NCBI RefSeq assembly: GCF_032108445.1
Contig: NZ_CP134876.1
Span: 2,790,001 to 2,854,000 of the forward strand
Length of the DNA: 64,000 nt
Direction: 5' to 3'
From: Micromonospora halotolerans
GTDB lineage: Bacteria; Actinomycetota; Actinomycetes; Mycobacteriales; Micromonosporaceae
Part shown: piece by piece, positions 28,413-38,207 of the stretch
Layout: every line of letters begins with the position of its first letter
Numbering within the stretch: position 1 is the first letter of the stretch
Position numbers and translations under genes: made by a program
Notes under the pieces: model-generated
What the model was told of the DNA's origin: nothing
What the model saw: only the letters and a program-made list of their open reading frames with translations
Databases searched by the model: none

Positions 28413-28460
28413 CGGCGGGCGGACGGCCGGCGCCCGCGCGACGTGGGCCGACGTACCAGA

Positions 28461-28492
28461 AGGGGCCGTTGGGCGTCTCCGGAGCGGCCCCT
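28461..28492. other. 8-bp inverted repeat in divergent spacer
   Basis: AGGGGCCG (28461-28468) and CGGCCCCT (28485-28492) could pair across a 16-base loop. It lies between divergent genes, so it may be regulatory rather than a terminator. Confidence 0.3.
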
Positions 28493-28596
28493 CCGCACCG
28501 CCGGTGAAGGTTTTCACACATCCTTGTTTCGGCTCTGTGGCCCCGGCGCATACTTGCGATCGACCGGTACCCCCTTCGAGGACTGGATCGATTGCC

Positions 28597-29544
28597 ATGA
28601 GCGCACCCCTGCGTTCGCGTCCGGCCGCCCCACCGCGGGCCGCCGACGCCCCGCTCGTCTTCCCGCGCACCCTCACGGTCGGCGTGATCGGCGCCGGCCG
28701 GGTCGGCGCCGTGCTCGGCGCGGCCCTCGCCGCCGCCGGCCACCGGGTGGTCGCCGCCGCCGGCGCCTCCGGCGCGACCCGGGCCCGGATGGCGCTGCTG
28801 CTGCCGCAGACCCCCACCCGCACCGCCGCCGCCGTGGCCCGCGCCGCCACCGACCTGCTGGTCGTGGCGGTCCCCGACGATGCCCTCGCCGGCGTGGTGG
28901 CCGGCCTGGCCGAGGCCGGTGCGCTGCGGCCGGGCCAGGTGGTCGCGCACACGTCCGGCGCGCACGGGCTGGCCGTCCTCGCCCCGGCGGCCGCCGCCGG
29001 CGCCCGGCCGCTCGCGCTGCACCCGGCCATGACCTTCACGGGTACGCCGGACGACCTGACCCGCCTCGCCGGCATCTCCTACGGGGTGACCGCCCCGGCC
29101 GAGCTGCGCGCGTTCGCCGCCCGGCTGGTGGCCGACCTGGGCGGTGTGCCGGAGTGGGTGGCGGAGGGCGACCGGCCGCTCTACCACGCGGCGCTGGCGC
29201 ACGGCGCGAACCACCTGGTGACCCTGGTCAACGAGGCCGCCGACCGGCTGCGCGACGCGGGGGTGGACCGGCCGGAGAAGGTGCTCGCCCCGCTGCTGCG
29301 GGCGGCCCTGGAGAACGCGCTGCGGCTCGGCGACGACGCCCTCACCGGCCCGGTCTCCCGGGGCGACGCGGGCACCGTGCGCCGGCACCTGGAGCGGCTG
29401 GCGGCGACCGCCCCGGAATCCGTGCCCCCCTACCTGGCGTTGGCCCGACGGACGGCGGAGCGGGCGGTCGCGGCGGGCCGGCTGCGGCCGGCCGACGCGG
29501 CGCCGCTGCTGGACGTCCTGGACGGCATGCAGGTGCCGGCGTGA
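28597..29544 (+). CDS. Rossmann-like/DUF2520 protein upstream of panC
   Basis: The 315-residue protein has an NAD(P)-binding Rossmann start [16 protein letters not shown] at about residues 29-44, the block HPAMTFTG and a helical C-terminal domain (DUF2520). Its place directly before panC and panD suggests a link to pantothenate synthesis, perhaps ketopantoate reduction. This is inference: family members are also annotated as F420/NADP oxidoreductase-like. The ATG at 28597 gives the normal family start. Confidence 0.88.
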   Translation: MSAPLRSRPAAPPRAADAPLVFPRTLTVGVIGAGRVGAVLGAALAAAGHRVVAAAGASGATRARMALLLPQTPTRTAAAVARAATDLLVVAVPDDALAGVVAGLAEAGALRPGQVVAHTSGAHGLAVLAPAAAAGARPLALHPAMTFTGTPDDLTRLAGISYGVTAPAELRAFAARLVADLGGVPEWVAEGDRPLYHAALAHGANHLVTLVNEAADRLRDAGVDRPEKVLAPLLRAALENALRLGDDALTGPVSRGDAGTVRRHLERLAATAPESVPPYLALARRTAERAVAAGRLRPADAAPLLDVLDGMQVPA

Positions 29545-29587
29545 GCCGGTTCTGCGAGGCCCGCAGTCCGGAACCGAGGAGGCACTG
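29541..29587 (+). repeat. intergenic linker repeat, copy A (before panC)
   Basis: Starts GTGAGCCGGTTCTGCGAGGC on the upstream stop codon and ends GAGGAGGCACTG before the panC ATG. It is a close relative of copies at 33691-33749 and 53014-53120. It supplies the panC ribosome site. Confidence 0.7.
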
Positions 29588-30436
29588 ATGACGGAGTTGG
29601 TGCACACCCGCAAGGAGCTGGCGGCGGCCCGCGAGGGCCGCACCGGCACGGTCGGCGTGGTGATGACCATGGGCGCGCTGCACTCGGGGCACGAGGCCCT
29701 GCTGCGCGCCGCCCGGGAGCGGGCCGACCACGTGCTCGTGACGATCTTCGTGAACCCGCTCCAGTTCGGCCCGAACGAGGACTTCGACCGTTACCCGCGC
29801 ACCCTCGACGCCGACCTGGAGATCTGCCGGCGGGCCGGCGCGGACGTGGTCTTCGCCCCCGCCGTGGAGGACATGTATCCGGAGGGTCAGCCGAAGGTGC
29901 GGCTGAACCCGGGCCCGCTCGGTGAGGACCTGGAGGGGCTGAGCCGCCCCGGCTTCTTCCACGGCGTGCTCACCGTGGTCATGAAGCTGCTCCAGCTCAC
30001 GCGCCCCGACCTGGCCTTCTTCGGCGAGAAGGACTACCAGCAGCTCACCCTGGTCCGGCGGATGGTCCGCGACCTGGACGTGCCGACGGAGATCGTCGGC
30101 GTGCCGACCGTCCGCGAACCGGACGGGCTGGCCCTGTCCAGCCGCAACCGCTACCTGTCGGCGGAGGAGCGGCGGGCCGCGTTGAGCCTCTCCGCCGCGC
30201 TGCGGGCCGGCGTCGAGGCCGCCGACGGGGGCGCGGACGCCGGCGCCGTGCTGGCCGCCGCCCACCGGGCCTTCGACTCGGGTACGCCCGGCGCCCGCCT
30301 GGACTACCTGGTGCTCACCGACGCCGACCTGGAGCCCGGCCCGGTCTCCGGCCCGGCGCGGCTGCTGGTCGCCGCCTGGGTCGGCGCCACCCGCCTCATC
30401 GACAACACGGCGATCCACCTCGCCCCGCGTTCCTGA
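29588..30436 (+). CDS. panC: pantothenate synthetase
   Basis: Condenses pantoate and beta-alanine with ATP. The 282-residue product has the HIGH-type motif [35 protein letters not shown] and the KMSKS-like SSRNRYL. The N-terminal helix VHTRKEL is typical. The panD gene, which makes its beta-alanine, follows after 30 bases. Confidence 0.97.
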   Translation: MTELVHTRKELAAAREGRTGTVGVVMTMGALHSGHEALLRAARERADHVLVTIFVNPLQFGPNEDFDRYPRTLDADLEICRRAGADVVFAPAVEDMYPEGQPKVRLNPGPLGEDLEGLSRPGFFHGVLTVVMKLLQLTRPDLAFFGEKDYQQLTLVRRMVRDLDVPTEIVGVPTVREPDGLALSSRNRYLSAEERRAALSLSAALRAGVEAADGGADAGAVLAAAHRAFDSGTPGARLDYLVLTDADLEPGPVSGPARLLVAAWVGATRLIDNTAIHLAPRS

Positions 30437-30466
30437 CCCGACCAGATCCCTCGGAAAGGCACCCCG

Positions 30467-30895
30467 ATGCTCCGGACCATGCTCAAGTCGAAGATCCACC
30501 GGGCCACGGTGACCCAGGCCGACCTGCACTACGTCGGCTCGGTGACCGTGGACGAGGACCTGCTCGACGCGGCCGACCTCATCCCCGGCGAGCAGGTCGC
30601 GATCGTCGACATCACCAACGGCGCCCGGCTGGAGACGTACGTGATCCCGGGGCGGCGGGGCAGTGGCGTGATCGGCATCAACGGCGCGGCGGCGCACCTC
30701 GTGCACCCGGGTGACCTGGTCATCCTCATCTCGTACGGGCAGATGGACGACGCCGAGGCGCGCTCCTACCAGCCGCGGGTGGTGCACGTCGACGCCGACA
30801 ACAGGGTCGTCGACCTGACCGCCGACCCGACCACGGCCGCCCCGGGCACCGCCGGCGACCCGGTTCCCAACCCGCTGGCCGCCGCCCTCAACTGA
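30467..30895 (+). CDS. panD: aspartate 1-decarboxylase proenzyme
   Basis: Makes beta-alanine from aspartate. The 142-residue product has the self-cleavage site Gly24-Ser25 in [10 protein letters not shown], which yields the pyruvoyl group. Further family blocks are [24 protein letters not shown] and VILISYGQM. The C-terminal 20 residues are an Ala/Pro-rich tail. The ATG at 30467 has a GGAAAGG site upstream. Confidence 0.97.
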   Translation: MLRTMLKSKIHRATVTQADLHYVGSVTVDEDLLDAADLIPGEQVAIVDITNGARLETYVIPGRRGSGVIGINGAAAHLVHPGDLVILISYGQMDDAEARSYQPRVVHVDADNRVVDLTADPTTAAPGTAGDPVPNPLAAALN

Positions 30896-30990
30896 TCCCG
30901 GGCCGCACGCACGGTCTGTCACCGGAAGGTCATTTCCCGCTACCCTGGTCGGACCGTCGGAATCGACGGTCGTCGGGCTGGGGAGGCGCG

Positions 30991-31893
30991 ATGGGCCGGG
31001 CGATGCGGAGGCTCGTCGCCGCGTTGGTCGCGGGGGCGGCGCTGGCGGCCGGCGCCGGGTGTGCTCCGTCGGGCGGGCTGGACGGGGATCTCACCGACGA
31101 CTGGGGCGCCCTGCCGCCGGCCGGCGCGTTCACCCCGGCCGCCGGGGTCTGCCAGGTCGCCGACTTCACCCCCTCCGTTGGCCTGTCCGGCTACGACCCG
31201 GTCGGCTGCGACCTGCCGCACCGGGTGGAGACGGTGCACGTGGGGACGTTCACGGTCGAGCGCGCCGGCCCGCCGGTGCTCGGCTCCCCCGAGCTGCGGA
31301 CGGCCTTCGCCGACTGCGACACCCGGGCCGGCGGCTACGTGGGTGACAACTGGCGGGCCGGCCGGCTGCGGCTGGCCGTGGCGCTGCCCACCGGGCCCGG
31401 CTGGGCGGCCGGTTCGCGCTGGTACCGCTGCGACCTGACCGAGCTGACCACGGTCGAGGCGGCGGCGACCGTGGTGACCCGGACGGGCAGCCTGCGCGGC
31501 GCGCTCAAGGGTCCGTCCCCGCTGCGGCTGGGCTGCCAGCGCACCGGCCGGGACGCGCGCCGGGTGCAGACGCTCACCCCGGTCGACTGCCGCACCGCCC
31601 ACGACGCCGAGTTCGTCGGGGTGTGGGCGGCGCCGGAGCGCCCGTACCCGAAGAAGGACGCCGACTGGGCGCCCCTCTACACCGGCTGCAACACCGTCCT
31701 GGCGTCGTACGCCGGTGTGCCGGACGACCCGACGCTGCGGTTCCGCAGCGGGGTGGTGGTCCGCCCGCCCGGCGCCGGACGGTGGGCGGTCGGCGACCGA
31801 GGCGTGCGCTGCTACCTCTGGCTCAGCGACCGCACGGTGACCACCTCGCTCAAGGGGGCCGGCCCGGCGGGCCTCCCGGTGCGGACGAGGTAG
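30991..31893 (+). CDS. septum-formation-family lipoprotein
   Basis: The 300-residue product has a signal peptide with a lipobox-like LAAGAGC, so it is probably a lipoprotein. Two similar halves each carry pairs of Cys residues (…VGCDLPHRVETVHVGTF… and …VDCRTAHDAEFVGVW…), a pattern of the actinobacterial septum formation domain. The His after each Cys is part of that pattern. An exact role is unknown. A TACCCT hexamer near 30938 may be its -10. Confidence 0.8.
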   Translation: MGRAMRRLVAALVAGAALAAGAGCAPSGGLDGDLTDDWGALPPAGAFTPAAGVCQVADFTPSVGLSGYDPVGCDLPHRVETVHVGTFTVERAGPPVLGSPELRTAFADCDTRAGGYVGDNWRAGRLRLAVALPTGPGWAAGSRWYRCDLTELTTVEAAATVVTRTGSLRGALKGPSPLRLGCQRTGRDARRVQTLTPVDCRTAHDAEFVGVWAAPERPYPKKDADWAPLYTGCNTVLASYAGVPDDPTLRFRSGVVVRPPGAGRWAVGDRGVRCYLWLSDRTVTTSLKGAGPAGLPVRTR

Positions 31894-31902
31894 CCGAAAC
31901 CA

Positions 31903-31931
31903 CTCGTCCCGCCCCCGACGCCCGGGACGAG
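31903..31931 (+). terminator. hairpin between the lipoprotein gene and nadB
   Basis: CTCGTCCCG (31903-31911) and CGGGACGAG (31923-31931) form a perfect 9-bp stem with an 11-base loop. It may end the lipoprotein transcript or act as an operator for nadB. Confidence 0.5.
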
Positions 31932-31954
31932 AGCCCTTCGGGTTGACTGTTCCC

Positions 31955-33694
31955 ATGGACCTTCCGACCGTCGACCTGCCGGCCCTGCCGAGGCTGCTCG
32001 CCGCGCCCGCACCCGGCTGGGTGGAGACCACCGACGTGATCGTCGTCGGCTCCGGGGTCGCCGGGCTGACCGCCGCGCTGCACCTGCGCGAGGCCGGCCT
32101 GCACGTCACCGTGGTCACCAAGGTCAACATCGACGAGGGCTCGACCCGCTGGGCGCAGGGCGGCATCGCGGCGGTGCTCGACCCGGCGGACACGCCGGCC
32201 GCGCACGCGTACGACACCGAGGTGGCCGGGGTCGGCCTCTGCGACCCGGCGGCGGTCCGGGTGCTGGTGGAGGAGGGCCCGACCCGGCTGCGCGAGCTGA
32301 TGCGGATCGGGGCGGAGTTCGACCGGAACCCGGACGGCTCGCTCATGCTCACCCGCGAGGGCGGCCACCGGGCCGACCGGATCGTGCACGCCGGCGGCGA
32401 CGCCACCGGTGCGGAGGTGCAGCGGGCGCTGCACGCCGCGGTGCGCCGCGACCCGTGGATCCGGCTGGTCGAGCACGCCCTGGTGCTGGACCTGCTGCGC
32501 GCCCCCGGCGACGGGCCGGACGGGCTCGGCCGGGCCTGCGGGATCACCCTGCACGTGCTCGGTGAGGGCAGCGAGGACGGCGTGGGGGCGATCCTGGGCC
32601 GGGCCGTGGTGCTGGCCACCGGCGGGATGGGGCAGATCTTCGCGGCCACCACCAACCCGGCCGTCTCCACCGGCGACGGGGTGGCGCTCGCGCTGCGGGC
32701 CGGCGCGGCGGTCACCGACCTGGAGTTCGTCCAGTTCCACCCGACGGCGTTGATCGTGCCGGCCGGTGAGCCCGGCGCGGGGCTCGCGCAGCAGCCGCTG
32801 GTCTCCGAGGCGCTGCGCGGCGAGGGCGCCCACCTGGTCGACGGCGACGGCAAGCGGTTCATGGTGGGCCAGCACGAGCTGGCCGAGCTGGCGCCCCGCG
32901 ACGTGGTGGCCAAGGGCATCCACCGGGTGCTGCTGGCCACCGGACGACAACTCCAGCTCGGCGCGTCTGACGCCGCGCCGCGACCTGGAGCCGTCGGCGC
33001 GGACCACGTCTGGCTGGACGCCCGCCACCTCGGCGGCGACTTCCTGGCCCGACGCTTCCCGACGATCGTGGCCTCCTGCCTGGCCATCGGGGTGGACCCG
33101 GCCACCGACCTCATCCCGGTCGCCCCGGCCGCCCACTACGCCTCCGGCGGCGTCCGGACCGACCTGCGCGGCCGCACCTCGATCCCCGGCCTGTACGCCT
33201 GCGGCGAGGTCGCCTGCACCGGCGTGCACGGCGCCAACCGGCTGGCCAGCAACTCCCTGCTGGAGGGGCTGGTCTTCTCCCGCCGGATCGCCGAGGACAT
33301 CGCCGCCGGGCTGCCCGAGCAGGCGAAGCCGGCCGAGGTCGGTGCCTGGGTGGGCGGTCAGGGCTGGCTCGTGCCGGCCGGGGCCACGCCGACCCTGCAA
33401 CGGGCCATGACCCGGGGCGCGGGCGTGCTCCGCTCGGCGCCGACCCTCGCCGGTACCGCCGCTGCCCTCACCGAGCTGGGCCAGGCCCGGGGCGTGCCGC
33501 GCACCGCCGACTGGGAGGCGACGAACCTGATCACGGTGGCGTCGACACTGGTCGCCGCCGCGTACGCCCGCCGGGAGACCCGGGGCTGCCACTGGCGGGA
33601 GGACTTCCCGACGGCCGACGAGCGGTGGCGCGGCCACCTCGTGGCCGGCATCGGGGCGGAGGGCTTGTTGACCGAGCGCTGGGAGGAACAGTGA
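31955..33694 (+). CDS. nadB: L-aspartate oxidase
   Basis: Oxidises aspartate to iminoaspartate for quinolinate synthesis. The 579-residue flavoprotein has the FAD motif GSGVAGLTAAL (about 32-42), GSTRWAQGGIAAVL, the active-site region EGGHRADRI, QFHPTAL, and HYASGGV/ANRLASNSLLEGL. A Pro/Ala-rich insertion (about residues 333-348) lies before DARHLGG. nadC follows, but no nadA is in the window. Confidence 0.96.
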   Translation: MDLPTVDLPALPRLLAAPAPGWVETTDVIVVGSGVAGLTAALHLREAGLHVTVVTKVNIDEGSTRWAQGGIAAVLDPADTPAAHAYDTEVAGVGLCDPAAVRVLVEEGPTRLRELMRIGAEFDRNPDGSLMLTREGGHRADRIVHAGGDATGAEVQRALHAAVRRDPWIRLVEHALVLDLLRAPGDGPDGLGRACGITLHVLGEGSEDGVGAILGRAVVLATGGMGQIFAATTNPAVSTGDGVALALRAGAAVTDLEFVQFHPTALIVPAGEPGAGLAQQPLVSEALRGEGAHLVDGDGKRFMVGQHELAELAPRDVVAKGIHRVLLATGRQLQLGASDAAPRPGAVGADHVWLDARHLGGDFLARRFPTIVASCLAIGVDPATDLIPVAPAAHYASGGVRTDLRGRTSIPGLYACGEVACTGVHGANRLASNSLLEGLVFSRRIAEDIAAGLPEQAKPAEVGAWVGGQGWLVPAGATPTLQRAMTRGAGVLRSAPTLAGTAAALTELGQARGVPRTADWEATNLITVASTLVAAAYARRETRGCHWREDFPTADERWRGHLVAGIGAEGLLTERWEEQ

Positions 33695-33749
33695 GCGCGA
33701 GGAGTGAGCCGGTCCTGCGAGCCCCGCAGTCGCGAACGAAGGAGGCACA
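33691..33749 (+). repeat. intergenic linker repeat, copy B (nadB-nadC)
   Basis: Starts GTGAGCGCGAGGAGTGAGCC at the nadB stop and ends GAAGGAGGCACA before the nadC GTG. It aligns with copy A over GTGAGCCGGT…CTGCGAG…CGCAGTC…GAAC…GGAGGCAC and with the head of copy C. Confidence 0.7.
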
Positions 33750-34646
33750 GTGAGGGAGTCGACGGAGCGGGCGCTGCGGGCCGGTGGCCTGGACCCGGAG
33801 CAGGTCCGGCGGGTGATCGTCGACGCGCTCACCGAGGACCTGGGTCCGAACTTCCTCGACGTGACGAGCGTCGCCACCATCCCGGACGCGCAGAACGACA
33901 CGGCCGACCTGGTCGCCCGCGCCGACGGCGTGGTGGCCGGGCTGCCGGTGGCCGCGGCCGTGTTCGAGCTGGTGGGCGAGGTGACCCGAGCGGACCGTAC
34001 CGTCGAGGTGTCGCTGGTGGCCCACGACGGGCAGCGGGTGGCGCGGGGCGACGTGCTGGCCACGGTGACCGGTCCGACCCGGCTGCTGCTCACCGCCGAG
34101 CGGACGGCGCTGAACCTGCTGTCCCGGATGTCCGGGGTGGCCACCCACACCCGGGCCTGGGCCGACGCCCTGGCCGGCACCAAGGCGACCGTGCTGGACA
34201 CCCGCAAGACCACCCCCGGCCTGCGCGCCCTCGAGAAGTACGCGGTCCGCGCCGGCGGCGGCACCAACAAGCGGATGGGCCTGCACGACGTCGCCATGAT
34301 CAAGGACAACCACAAGGTGGCCGCGGGCGGGATCGGCGCCGCGTTCCGCCGGGTCCGGGAGGCGTTCCCGGACGTGCCCGTGCAGGTGGAGGTGGACACC
34401 CTGGCCGAGGCGGTGGAGGCGGTCGAGGCCGGCGCCAGCTTCCTGCTGCTGGACAACATGACCCCGGCGCAGCTGCGCGAGGTGGTGGCCGCGGTGGGCG
34501 ACCGGGCGGAGCTGGAGGCGACCGGCGGGCTCACCCTGCCGGTGGCCGCCGAGTACGGGGCGACCGGCGTCGACTTCCTCTCGGTGGGCGCGCTGACCCA
34601 CTCCTCGCCGATCCTCGACATCGCGCTTGACCTGCGGGAGGAGTGA
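33750..34646 (+). CDS. nadC: nicotinate-nucleotide pyrophosphorylase (quinolinate PRTase)
   Basis: Converts quinolinate and PRPP to nicotinate mononucleotide. The 298-residue product has the family motifs ALNLLSRMSGVAT, LDTRKTTPGLRALEKYAVR, GGGTNKRMGLHD and the barrel block ELEATGGL. GTG start with AAGGAGG supplied by the linker repeat. Confidence 0.97.
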   Translation: MRESTERALRAGGLDPEQVRRVIVDALTEDLGPNFLDVTSVATIPDAQNDTADLVARADGVVAGLPVAAAVFELVGEVTRADRTVEVSLVAHDGQRVARGDVLATVTGPTRLLLTAERTALNLLSRMSGVATHTRAWADALAGTKATVLDTRKTTPGLRALEKYAVRAGGGTNKRMGLHDVAMIKDNHKVAAGGIGAAFRRVREAFPDVPVQVEVDTLAEAVEAVEAGASFLLLDNMTPAQLREVVAAVGDRAELEATGGLTLPVAAEYGATGVDFLSVGALTHSSPILDIALDLREE

Positions 34647-34649
34647 GGG

Positions 34650-35753
34650 TCAGCCCAGCCGGGCGGTGAGCGCGGTGGCCGGCACCAGGTTGAAGATGAC
34701 CTGGCTCTCGGTGTCGTCCCGGGCGTCCAGCCCGTACTTGGCGCGGAAGAGCTGGAGCGCGCGGTGGTAGATCTCGGCCTCCAGCTCGTCGGCCTCGGCG
34801 AGGGCGAACGCCTGCCCGGCCGCTTCCGGCCGGCTCGGCAGCACCACGGTCAGCCCGGCCAGCCCGTGCCGGGCGACGTTGCGGACAAGGTCGCCGCCGG
34901 CGATGTACCAGGTGCCGTCCAGCCGGACGTAGCGGGCGTCGCAGGACTCCAGCTCGGTGTCGCCCCGGCGGAGGCAGACGTTGAGCGTGAGGCAGGCGTC
35001 GAGGTCGCGCACCGGGGCGGTCTCCCACAGCTCGTTGAACCGGTCGTCGACGAACTCCCCGAGCGGGGTGGAGACGTAGGCCTCCAGCTGCTGGGCGTCG
35101 AAGGTCTTGCCGTGCACGGGGAAGAACGAGATGAACGCCTTGTCGTCCCAGCGGTACATCTGGACCGAGGGCGCGGTGGCGTAGATCCGTACCCGGAGGC
35201 GCGAGCGGGCGGCCGGCGCGAGCTGCTGCTGGAGCCGACTGAAGTGGTAGAGGTTGTTCATGATCGCCACGGCGGTGTCGGCGCGGCGCAGCTCCTCGGC
35301 GCGTAGCCGGACGGCGGGGGAGTCCGGGTCGAGCAGCAGCACCTTGACCGTGGCGCCGTTGGCCAGGGCGAAGCGCAGCGCGGCGAGGAACCGGTTGGTG
35401 TACGGCCCCTCCAGCATGCTGGTGAAGGTCTCCAGGATGGCGACCACCTCGCGGGACTGCGCCACCCGCTGGATCAGCGCGTCCCGGTCCAGCCGCGGGT
35501 GCTCGATGATGGTGGCGGTCCGGAGCTCCCGGAAGAGCGGGTTGAGCACCAGATAGGTCAGGAGCGTCATGATCAGGGCGGCGCCGACGTTGAGGTAGAG
35601 GTCGCCGCGGAAGGTCTGCCCGTGGCGCTGCCACGACTGCCCGGCCTGGACGATCATCCAGAGCGCACCACCGGCCAGCACGGCGAGCACCAGCACGTGC
35701 CGGCGCCGCCGTAGCAGGGCGCTGCGCCCCCGGACCCACCACATCCTCGACAT
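34650..35753 (-). CDS. membrane-anchored PLD-like/DUF5919-type protein
   Basis: A 367-residue protein with two N-terminal helices (about residues 18-36 and 55-72) followed by a cytoplasmic domain. The domain contains LLLDPDSPAVRLRAEELRR and IYATAPSVQMYRWDDKAFISF, a layout seen in phospholipase-D-like domains (DUF5919 as I recall). The catalytic HxK motifs are absent. It converges on nadC with a three-base gap. The function is unknown. Confidence 0.78.
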   Translation of the reverse strand: MSRMWWVRGRSALLRRRRHVLVLAVLAGGALWMIVQAGQSWQRHGQTFRGDLYLNVGAALIMTLLTYLVLNPLFRELRTATIIEHPRLDRDALIQRVAQSREVVAILETFTSMLEGPYTNRFLAALRFALANGATVKVLLLDPDSPAVRLRAEELRRADTAVAIMNNLYHFSRLQQQLAPAARSRLRVRIYATAPSVQMYRWDDKAFISFFPVHGKTFDAQQLEAYVSTPLGEFVDDRFNELWETAPVRDLDACLTLNVCLRRGDTELESCDARYVRLDGTWYIAGGDLVRNVARHGLAGLTVVLPSRPEAAGQAFALAEADELEAEIYHRALQLFRAKYGLDARDDTESQVIFNLVPATALTARLG

Positions 35754-35858
35754 GTCCGCCCCCGTCCGGCCGTGCCGTGGATAGAACCATGTTCATGCCG
35801 CGATGTGTTCAGGATACGGTTCGGCCGCCGCTGCGCGCCCGCCCGCGAGGCGGTTGTC

Positions 35859-35864
35859 TAGGCT
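35859..35864 (+). promoter_or_regulatory. leaderless-type -10 of coaX
   Basis: TAGGCT lies six bases before the GTG at 35871. Confidence 0.5.
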
Positions 35865-35870
35865 GCGACC

Positions 35871-36629
35871 GTGCTGCTCTGCATCGACATCGGGAACACC
35901 AACACCGTGCTGGCGACCTTCGACGGCGACAAGCTGGTGCACAACTGGCGGATCAAGACCGACGCCCGGTCCACCGCGGACGAGCTGGGTCTGATGTTCC
36001 GCGGGTTGCTGGCCGGTGACGCCGTGGAGATCACCGGCGTGGCCGCCTGCTCGACCGTGCCGGCCGCGCTGCGCTCGCTGCGCACCATGCTGGCCCGCTA
36101 CTACGCCGATCTGCCCAGCGTGATCGTCGAGCCCGGCGTGCGCACCGGCGTGCAGCTCGCCATCGACAACCCCAAGGAGGTCGGGGCGGACCGGGTGGTC
36201 AACACCCTGGCCGCGTACACCCTCTACGGCGGGCCGTGCATCGTGGTGGACTTCGGCACCACCACCAACTTCGACGTGATCAGCGGCCGGGGCGAGTTCC
36301 TCGGCGGCGCGTTCGCGCCGGGCATCGAGATCTCCTTCGACGCGCTCGCCGCCCGCGCCGCCCAGCTCCGCAAGGTGGAGGCCACCAAGCCGCGCTCGGT
36401 GATCGGCAAGAACACCGTCGAGTGCCTCCAGGCCGGCCTCTACTTCGGCTTCGCCGGCCAGGTGGACCGGATCGTCGAGCGGATGACCGAGGAGCTGGGC
36501 GAGGTGAAGGCCGTGATCGCCACCGGCGGCCTGGCCTCGCTGGTGCTCAGCGAGTGCCGCACCATCACCCACCACGAGCCGATGATCACCCTGATCGGCC
36601 TGCGGATGGTCTACGAGCGCAACCTCTGA
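35871..36629 (+). CDS. coaX: type III pantothenate kinase
   Basis: Phosphorylates pantothenate in coenzyme A synthesis. The 252-residue product has the ATP-site motif CIDIGNTNTVLATFDG, GADRVVNTLAAY, DFGTTTNFDVI and GAFAPGIEIS. The GTG start is placed by its -10. It continues the pantothenate genes panC-panD functionally but has its own promoter. Confidence 0.96.
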   Translation: MLLCIDIGNTNTVLATFDGDKLVHNWRIKTDARSTADELGLMFRGLLAGDAVEITGVAACSTVPAALRSLRTMLARYYADLPSVIVEPGVRTGVQLAIDNPKEVGADRVVNTLAAYTLYGGPCIVVDFGTTTNFDVISGRGEFLGGAFAPGIEISFDALAARAAQLRKVEATKPRSVIGKNTVECLQAGLYFGFAGQVDRIVERMTEELGEVKAVIATGGLASLVLSECRTITHHEPMITLIGLRMVYERNL

Positions 36630-36632
36630 GCC

Positions 36633-37373
36633 TCAGCGGCGGCGGGAGCGGAGGACGAGGGTGCGGTAGGGCAGCTCGACCGCCGCGCGGCCGGCCAGGT
36701 CGGGGTGGGTGGCGAAGAGTTCGCGCAGCTCCCGGTCGATCCGCGCCCGCTCGTCGGGCGGGGCGGTCAGCCAGTACGAGCGGGTGTGCAGCATGCCGAC
36801 CACCTCGTCGGGGGTCAGCGTGGTGGCGTGGGCGAACTCGCCCAGCTCGACCGGTTCGAAGGCGGGACCGAAGTCGCTGTACTTCTCGGTCACGTCGCCG
36901 GCGTTGTCGCCGAGGTGGGCGATCCGGGTCAGTTCCGCCACCCAGGCCACCCGCTCGTCCCGGACGTTCCAGACCGGCGCGAACGTGCCGCCCGGCCGCA
37001 GCACCCGGGCGATCTCGGCGTGCGCCGGCTCCCGGTCGAACCAGTGGTAGGCCTGACCCACCAGCACCGCGTCGGCCGACCCGTCCGGCAGCGGCACCGA
37101 CTCCGCGCTGCCGGCCAGCGCCGTGGTGCCCGCGGTGGCGGCCGCCAGTTGCGCCCGCATCCCCGGATCCGGCTCCACGGGTACGACCTCGTGGCCCAGC
37201 CCGAGCACCCCGCGGGTGAGGATGCCGGTGCCCGCGCCGAGGTCGACCACCCGGGCCGGGGCGGCCAGCCCGTCCAGCGCCCAGCGCAGCGCCTCCTCGG
37301 GATAGCGGGGGCGGAGCCGGTCGTACTCGGCGGCGGCGGCGCCGAAGGAGAGTGCCGGGATGACGTCGACCAT
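36633..37373 (-). CDS. class I SAM-dependent methyltransferase, copy 1
   Basis: A 246-residue methyltransferase with motif I VVDLGAGTGILTRGV (about residues 41-55), the acidic motif VPVEPDPGM and the block DAVLVGQAYHWFDRE. The substrate is unknown. It is the near neighbour and close paralogue of 37460-38200. It converges on coaX with a three-base gap. Confidence 0.9.
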   Translation of the reverse strand: MVDVIPALSFGAAAAEYDRLRPRYPEEALRWALDGLAAPARVVDLGAGTGILTRGVLGLGHEVVPVEPDPGMRAQLAAATAGTTALAGSAESVPLPDGSADAVLVGQAYHWFDREPAHAEIARVLRPGGTFAPVWNVRDERVAWVAELTRIAHLGDNAGDVTEKYSDFGPAFEPVELGEFAHATTLTPDEVVGMLHTRSYWLTAPPDERARIDRELRELFATHPDLAGRAAVELPYRTLVLRSRRR

Positions 37374-37379
37374 CAGGCG

Positions 37380-37385
37380 AGGCTA
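37380..37385 (-). promoter_or_regulatory. leaderless-type -10 of methyltransferase copy 1
   Basis: TAGCCT on the minus strand lies six bases before the ATG at 37373. Confidence 0.5.
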
Positions 37386-37441
37386 GTGCGGCGGCCGGTC
37401 GCGCGGGGGGCGGCGGCGCCCGGCCGGGCGACCGAGGTGGG

Positions 37442-37457
37442 CCGCCCGGCCGGGCGG
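37442..37457 (-). terminator. short GC palindrome after methyltransferase copy 2
   Basis: CCGCCCGGCCGGGCGG is a perfect palindrome two bases past the stop. A related GCCCGGCCGGGC occurs at 37418-37429. Confidence 0.4.
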
Positions 37458-37459
37458 GG

Positions 37460-38200
37460 TCAGTTACGCCGCGCCCGGGCCACCAGCGTGCGGTAGGGCA
37501 GGTCGATCGTGTGCCGGCCGGCCAGCTCCGGGTGGGCGGCGAGGAGGTCGCGCAGCTCCGCGTCGACCTCGCGGCGGCGCTCCGGTCCGGCGGTCAGGTA
37601 GTGCGAGCGGGTGCGCACCATGCCGAGCAGCTCGCCCGGGGTCAGCGGGGTGGTGTGGTCGAACTCGGCCCACTCGGGCGCCGCGAACCGGGGACCGAAG
37701 CCGGTCACGGTCTCGCGCAGGTGGTCGACGGTGTCGCCGATCTCGGCGATCCGGTTCAGCTCGGTCACCCAGCCGACCCGGTCGTCCCGGAGGTTCCACA
37801 CCGCCGCGAAGATCCCGCCGGCCCGCAGCACCCGGGCGATCTCCGGGTGCGCCCGCTCCCGGTCGAACCAGTGGTACGCCTGGCCGACCAGCACCGCGTC
37901 CGCGTACCCGTCGGGCAGCGGGACCGACTCGGCGCTGCCCTCCCGGGCGGCGACGCCGGGGGTGGCGGCCTCGAACTGGGCGCGCATCGCCGGGTCGGGC
38001 TCGACGGCGGTCACCGCGTGCCCGAGGGCGAGCAGGCCGCGGCTGACGATCCCGGTGCCGGCGCCCAGGTCGACGATGCGGGCCGGCGGGGTGAGGTCGC
38101 CGAGCGCCCAGCGCAGCGCGGCCTCGGGGTAGCGGGGCCGGTAGCGGTCGTAGTCGGCGGCGGCCGCGCCGAACGACAGGGCCTCAGTGGGGTCGGTCAT
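37460..38200 (-). CDS. class I SAM-dependent methyltransferase, copy 2
   Basis: A 246-residue protein, the same length as copy 1 and similar along its whole length (ALSFGAAAADYDRYRPRYPE, IVDLGAGTGIVSRGL, DAVLVGQAYHWFDRERAH). This indicates a tandem duplication. Each copy has its own -10, so they can be regulated separately. The substrate is unknown. Confidence 0.9.
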   Translation of the reverse strand: MTDPTEALSFGAAAADYDRYRPRYPEAALRWALGDLTPPARIVDLGAGTGIVSRGLLALGHAVTAVEPDPAMRAQFEAATPGVAAREGSAESVPLPDGYADAVLVGQAYHWFDRERAHPEIARVLRAGGIFAAVWNLRDDRVGWVTELNRIAEIGDTVDHLRETVTGFGPRFAAPEWAEFDHTTPLTPGELLGMVRTRSHYLTAGPERRREVDAELRDLLAAHPELAGRHTIDLPYRTLVARARRN

Positions 38201-38207
38201 GGCGGGC

